This document shows, in pieces, positions 60,031 to 64,000 of a DNA stretch of 64,000 nt. Numbering within the stretch: position 1 is the first letter of the stretch; each line of letters opens with the position of its first letter. This DNA is from Proteles cristata cristata. Taxonomy: Eukaryota > Chordata > Mammalia > Carnivora > Hyaenidae. The translations under genes and the position numbers were made by a program. The stretch covers positions 186,001-250,000 of the forward strand of contig JAESUZ010003105.1 of the NCBI GenBank assembly GCA_017311185.1. Direction: 5' to 3'. The notes under the pieces are model-generated. The model made no database searches. It saw only the letters and a program-made list of their open reading frames with translations, and had not been told where the DNA came from.

Positions 60031-60190
60031 CCCCGTTAGAAGGCGGTGGGCTGCACAGCATTTATTTTTTTTTAATCGCACATATTAGTTCCATATGAAA
60101 CAACTGGACTCAATACACTTTTCACTAGGAAGTAGAATTCGGCAGACTCCTGATCCATCCGTGCAGAACACGCAACAGTTCTACATCTAC

Positions 60191-60201
60191 GGTGGGTAAG
60201 T
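60191..60201 (+). other. Strong plus-strand splice donor beside the CpG islands
   Basis: GGTGG|GTAAGT is a good 5' splice site pointing away from B3GNT5, located between the two CpG clusters. It could belong to a divergent non-coding transcript. No matching exon was identified. Confidence 0.2.
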
Positions 60202-60539
60202 TTTGACTGAGTTCTCTGTTCATGGTATTTTCCTTGCTAGAACGAGAGTTTCAAGGGAGGCTAGTCTTTTAAAAGATCTCGTCTAGCCACTTATGCCTTG
60301 AACTTCTAGGGCCTAAATCACAAAGGAAGAAAACTCCAATTTACATCAAACTAAAGCTCCACTCCAGCCCTTCGTTTTAAAAATATAGTTGGGAAGGGAT
60401 CACCCCCGGTGATTTTACCTTCAAGCGCGACTCACATTCAAAGAGAGCTTAAAACAAAACTCACCAAGTCCAAGCAAGGCTCTTTAAACCCTCAAATCGG
60501 AGGTCGGCTCACTTCCTGGCATCGGAGCCAAAGTCGGTG

Positions 60540-60770
60540 GTCTCAAAAACAAATCTTGCCGGCTTTAAATATGCGGCGAGGACTGGACTCCGCTACCTTC
60601 CCGGGAGGGTGCGGGCTGGAGCCGGGAGATTCGGGAGGACCCAATCAGGGGCTCCCGGCGGAGGGCGGGGGCGCGGCAGCCCGGAGTCTCCCCCGAGGCG
60701 GTGTCCGAGCGCGTTTCCTCCACCTTTTTAGTATCACTGACACAGCGGAGCCTGGCCTCCGCCTCTCCCA
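60540..60770. promoter_or_regulatory. Second CpG cluster with CCAAT and GC boxes
   Basis: A second CpG-rich block separated from the main island by about 500 bp of ordinary sequence. It contains a CCAAT motif (GACCCAATCAGG near 60640) and a GC-rich run (GGAGGGCGGGGGCGCGG) about 20 bp away. It could be the core promoter of the B3GNT5 transcript or an alternative or divergent promoter. Confidence 0.5.
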
Positions 60771-62311
60771 CCAACGCCGCATGTTGGTGAAGGTGATGGG
60801 TCCCGCCCAAATCTGTTCCCGTTGGTGTGCGACAGCTCCAGGAAGTGCCCAACCCCCATCCTCAGTTAATTGCGATCATTTACTCAGATGATGGACTGTG
60901 AATCAGAATCCTCGGGAATGCCCCCTTTGAATAGTTTCTCCCCTCTCAAAATACTCAATGCATGTAACTGGACAAAATCAGGAGAATATAAATTTCTAAT
61001 AAGGAAAGAGATTATTAAGTTTGGGTTTGGTGTCCTGCCCCCCAAATGTTCTGGCCTCCTCCTAATAGAACAAACATTATCATTTAACAGGTAATATTTT
61101 GAATGGTTTCGTAATTGTACATGACAGAAAACAAAAGATTAACCCAAATACTTTCGTAAAATAAAACCTTAAGATTTTTTTTTTATTGTAAGAGGAATAA
61201 ATCCGGTAATGGGTTAAAATTACTGAAGCAGAGTTTGAAAGTGTAAACACAACATTGTATATTTGAGACTAGATTTTTAGGAAGTTTTATAATTGCTGTC
61301 CATAAGCCTTCAACCATGCAATTCTTTTCATATATCACCTATATAGAGAGCATGGCTCGGCACTGCTAAGAGCATAGTGCCATATGCACGTCAGACCCCA
61401 CACAGAAATATTAATATAGTGTGATTTGTAAGGGAGTCACTGACAGTGATCCATACATAAGCTGATTCGCTGTTATTACAATGCAAATCGCCTCCCTTCT
61501 TTGTCTACGGGAAATAAAACCCTGACTGTGTTCCACATACAATCTCTCCCCTCCCCCAGCTATCATATGTGTATGTTCTATTTATGTGCAAATGTTCAAT
61601 TACCATTATATACTTTTCAGGTCATTTGGAACCAGATCCACATACATATGTGTCAACACATGTGTTCCACGTGTTGAAATGCAAATTGACTCAAACATTG
61701 AAAAACACATATAAAAATCATACATATCATCCTATTTACAGATGGACACCCCGGACAGATTATTTCAAAAGTGAGTAGGAGGTTAGTAAGAGGATGTGTG
61801 GCTTGAGGTGGGGGCAGGGGAGAGGATGTGGATGAGAGATGGGGCTCACCAGAGTGACACCTGCCCTGGTCCCCCTCCCAGCCACACACACCACACACCG
61901 CACAGGGAAGAGGGCAGCAGCCTGGAAGTTTCCTTTGCCCTCTGGGAGGATTTCCTGCAGTAGGCTGGTTCGCTGTCCCACCCCACAGGGAGAGGAAGGG
62001 GATGATGGACTTGATATAGAACAAAGTATTCATGTTTCTTTCATTGGGAGGGAATGTGTGAAAATTCTGAAATTAGTTGGAAATAAAATTTAATGATAGT
62101 GATGATGCTGATTTGACCAGCATGAAGGACAGTGTCGCCACCATGTCCTCAGTATCCACAATAACAGTGAACAAAGACCATTATGATGAGATTTATAAAT
62201 GACTTTAAATCTTTCTATCAGAAATAAGCACTAGAGAACTATGCAAAGTACTAGAAAAGGTACTGTAACATCAAGAAGGTAAACTTGGAAGAATTGCAGT
62301 TTGCATGTTAG

Positions 62312-62477
62312 ATTTTTTTTTAAGTTTATTTATTTATTTTGAGATAGAATGTGCGGCTAAAAGGAAGAAAGAGAATCCCACGCAGGCTCCTTGCTGTCAG
62401 TGCAGACTCCAGGCTTGATCTCACAGAACTGAGCTGAAATCAAGAGTCCAATGCTTAACTGACTGAGCCACTCAGGC
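62312..62477 (-). mobile_element. CAN-SINE, old and shortened
   Basis: A diverged antisense copy ending GACTGAGCCACTCAG, with GCATGTTAG at both flanks. It is the only SINE after 48.95 kb. Confidence 0.88.
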
Positions 62478-63649
62478 ATGTTAGCTATAGAAGGGGCAAG
62501 ATAGGCAGAGATAAAGCAGAGGGGAAGCAGATGTAGGAGAGAGGACCAGAGGGTGGGGGCAGGGCATTATCATTAGTCACGCATGCGTAAGGAAGAATGA
62601 GACCTGCGTTCAAGAGAACCTGGGGCATGGTACAACCGAAAGAGACTGGAAGAAGAGATGAGTGAGTATCAACTGAAATCAGGAAAGCAGAAACATATTT
62701 GATAACTGACTGGCTTAATGCCTAACACAGCTGAAACCATATGGACATACGCCAGGTTTGACTCATCCAGCTTAAATTTGTACCTTCTGGACTCCGTTAG
62801 ACAGGAAATTTTCTCACAGACCCTATATAGATACTGTTCTATGAATTCAGACACCCTACAGGCTGCATGTTCAGAAACCAGCCAGAGTGTACGAGGCCTG
62901 GGCTGCTAGAGAGATGGGCCTGACTTCACTCCCTGCCCACCACAGGATCTGAGCAAGTGACTCAACTTCTCAGCACCCCACAGTATTCCTACTTGGATGG
63001 GTCCTGTGAGGACCTAATACAAAAGCAATCACATGCATGGAGTGCTGAGCACTGGCCCCGCCACAGCACAGGCTGTGTGGACAACCGTCATACTCATGCC
63101 CACCTCAAGCTGCAGAAAGCTCCTCTCACACCAAGAGCCAGCAGAGGCTCTTCATGCTGCATTCCATAATTGCTCTAAAAGGACTTGCTTGTTTCTTAAA
63201 CATCTCCAGAAACACATTTTCTGTTAATACAGCATCACCCACTAATATAATGCAGCATCTCCTTGCTGCCTCCCCTCCCTTACTGCCCGCCAGCCCCCTC
63301 CCACCCTACACATATCCTTCTAGGTTTCTTTTCTCTCAACACTTGATCCTCGGTGATCCCATCCATTGCCTTTAATGCCTGATTTATATTTGTAGTCTAG
63401 ATTCGGGGCTCCAAACTTGAGTGTGTCCACTCAAATGTGTCATATAAGTCTTCAGCTGAGCATGCATGGAATGGAATATCCAAATGCACACTAATGAACT
63501 GGTGAATGGATGGGGCTTGAATGCCCCAAAGGCCAGAATCCTGTTCCTTCCCATCAGTGGACCCAGCCTAATGAGTGGTATGTTAGTAACAGTCAATGGT
63601 ATTTTGTCTCTGTAGAAATTGCCTGTGGATCTGTTTTCCCTACTCTTAG

Positions 63650-63745
63650 TCCTCAGACCGCTTGAGGGCAGAGACCACGTCCTGCTCATCTCCAGTTCCC
63701 ACAATGCCTTGCACAGAGCGAATATGTATTAACTGCCAATCAAGC
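63650..63745 (+). repeat. L2 3' end, sense
   Basis: GCTTGAGGGCAGAGACCACG and AATGCCTTGCACAGAGCGAA fit the L2 3' end. Confidence 0.55.
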
Positions 63746-64000
63746 TGAGTTTTTGCTGAATGTTTCCCACATTCAACAAATGTTCAGGCTCTCATGCCAC
63801 GAAGATGAAACAGTACAATGGCCCTAGTGTACTTCTCCCTTGATGCCATCAAGGCCCAAAAGCAGACACTGGAGGTATACTAGTGCCTTTCCTACAGCTC
63901 TTGCCTCTGCTCCTGTGGTTTGGCACCATTTGGCATCCTTCCTCAGCTCCAGGACCTTGGCAGGTGGATGAAACCATTGTAGGTACACCCAGAACTGGAA

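Larger units (their letters stand above)
38744..64000 (+). other. MCF2L2: Large MCF2L2 intron hosting antisense B3GNT5
   Basis: From the donor at 38744 to the window end no further plus-strand exon was recognised. The intron hosts B3GNT5 on the opposite strand. The stretches 39.4-41.3, 54.1-58.9 and 61.1-62.3 kb show no repeat or gene that I can name and look like unique intronic sequence. Confidence 0.65.

Noticed and set aside
38744..64000. Search for the MCF2L2 DH domain exon.
   Set aside because: No open frame with the DH signature and matching phase was found, so none is reported; the exon probably lies beyond the window.

Overview
The window is mammalian nuclear DNA, almost certainly from a cat-family (felid or close feliform) carnivore. 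The main evidence is about 33 tRNA-Lys-derived CAN-SINE copies of the feline type (head GGGGCGCCTGGGTGGCTCAG, body with GGTCATGATCTCGCGG, A-rich tail), many with intact target-site duplications. They sit on older mammalian MIR, L2, L1, MER5-type, hAT and Tigger relics.

Two protein-coding genes can be supported, in a host/nested arrangement on opposite strands. On the + strand, five exons of MCF2L2 (a Dbl-family Rho guanine-nucleotide exchange factor) lie at 8924-9115, 11513-11704, 18976-19153, 24031-24107 and 38658-38743. All five have consensus splice sites and mutually compatible reading phases. They encode the spectrin-repeat region and the linker that leads to the catalytic DH domain. The CRAL-TRIO and DH/PH exons were not found and presumably lie outside the window.

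On the - strand, inside the large MCF2L2 intron after 38743, is an intact single-exon coding region for B3GNT5 (43847-44992, 381 codons). This is the Golgi beta-1,3-N-acetylglucosaminyltransferase that makes lactotriaosylceramide. Its probable promoter and non-coding first exon lie about 15 kb away, in CpG-rich DNA at about 59.2-60.8 kb that holds several good minus-strand splice donors. A 3'UTR of up to about 2.5 kb probably runs down to about 41.4 kb.

Layout: 1-8.9 kb is MCF2L2 intron full of SINE, L2, MIR and one LTR-like insertion. 8.9-38.7 kb holds the five MCF2L2 exons with introns dense in SINEs and L1/L2 relics. 39.4-45.5 kb is SINE-free and contains the B3GNT5 coding exon and 3'UTR. 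45.5-49 kb has a Tigger-type element and four SINEs. 49-62.3 kb is a 13-kb stretch without any CAN-SINE, ending at the CpG-rich B3GNT5 promoter. 62.3-64 kb is ordinary intron.

No rRNA, functional tRNA or CRISPR was seen, and no novel multi-gene system is evident. The observations most worth checking are the shifted B3GNT5 start codon, the SINE abutting an MCF2L2 acceptor, a perfect 74-bp tandem duplication, two coding-like orphan ORFs, two SINEs inserted at the same site, and the SINE desert around the B3GNT5 promoter.
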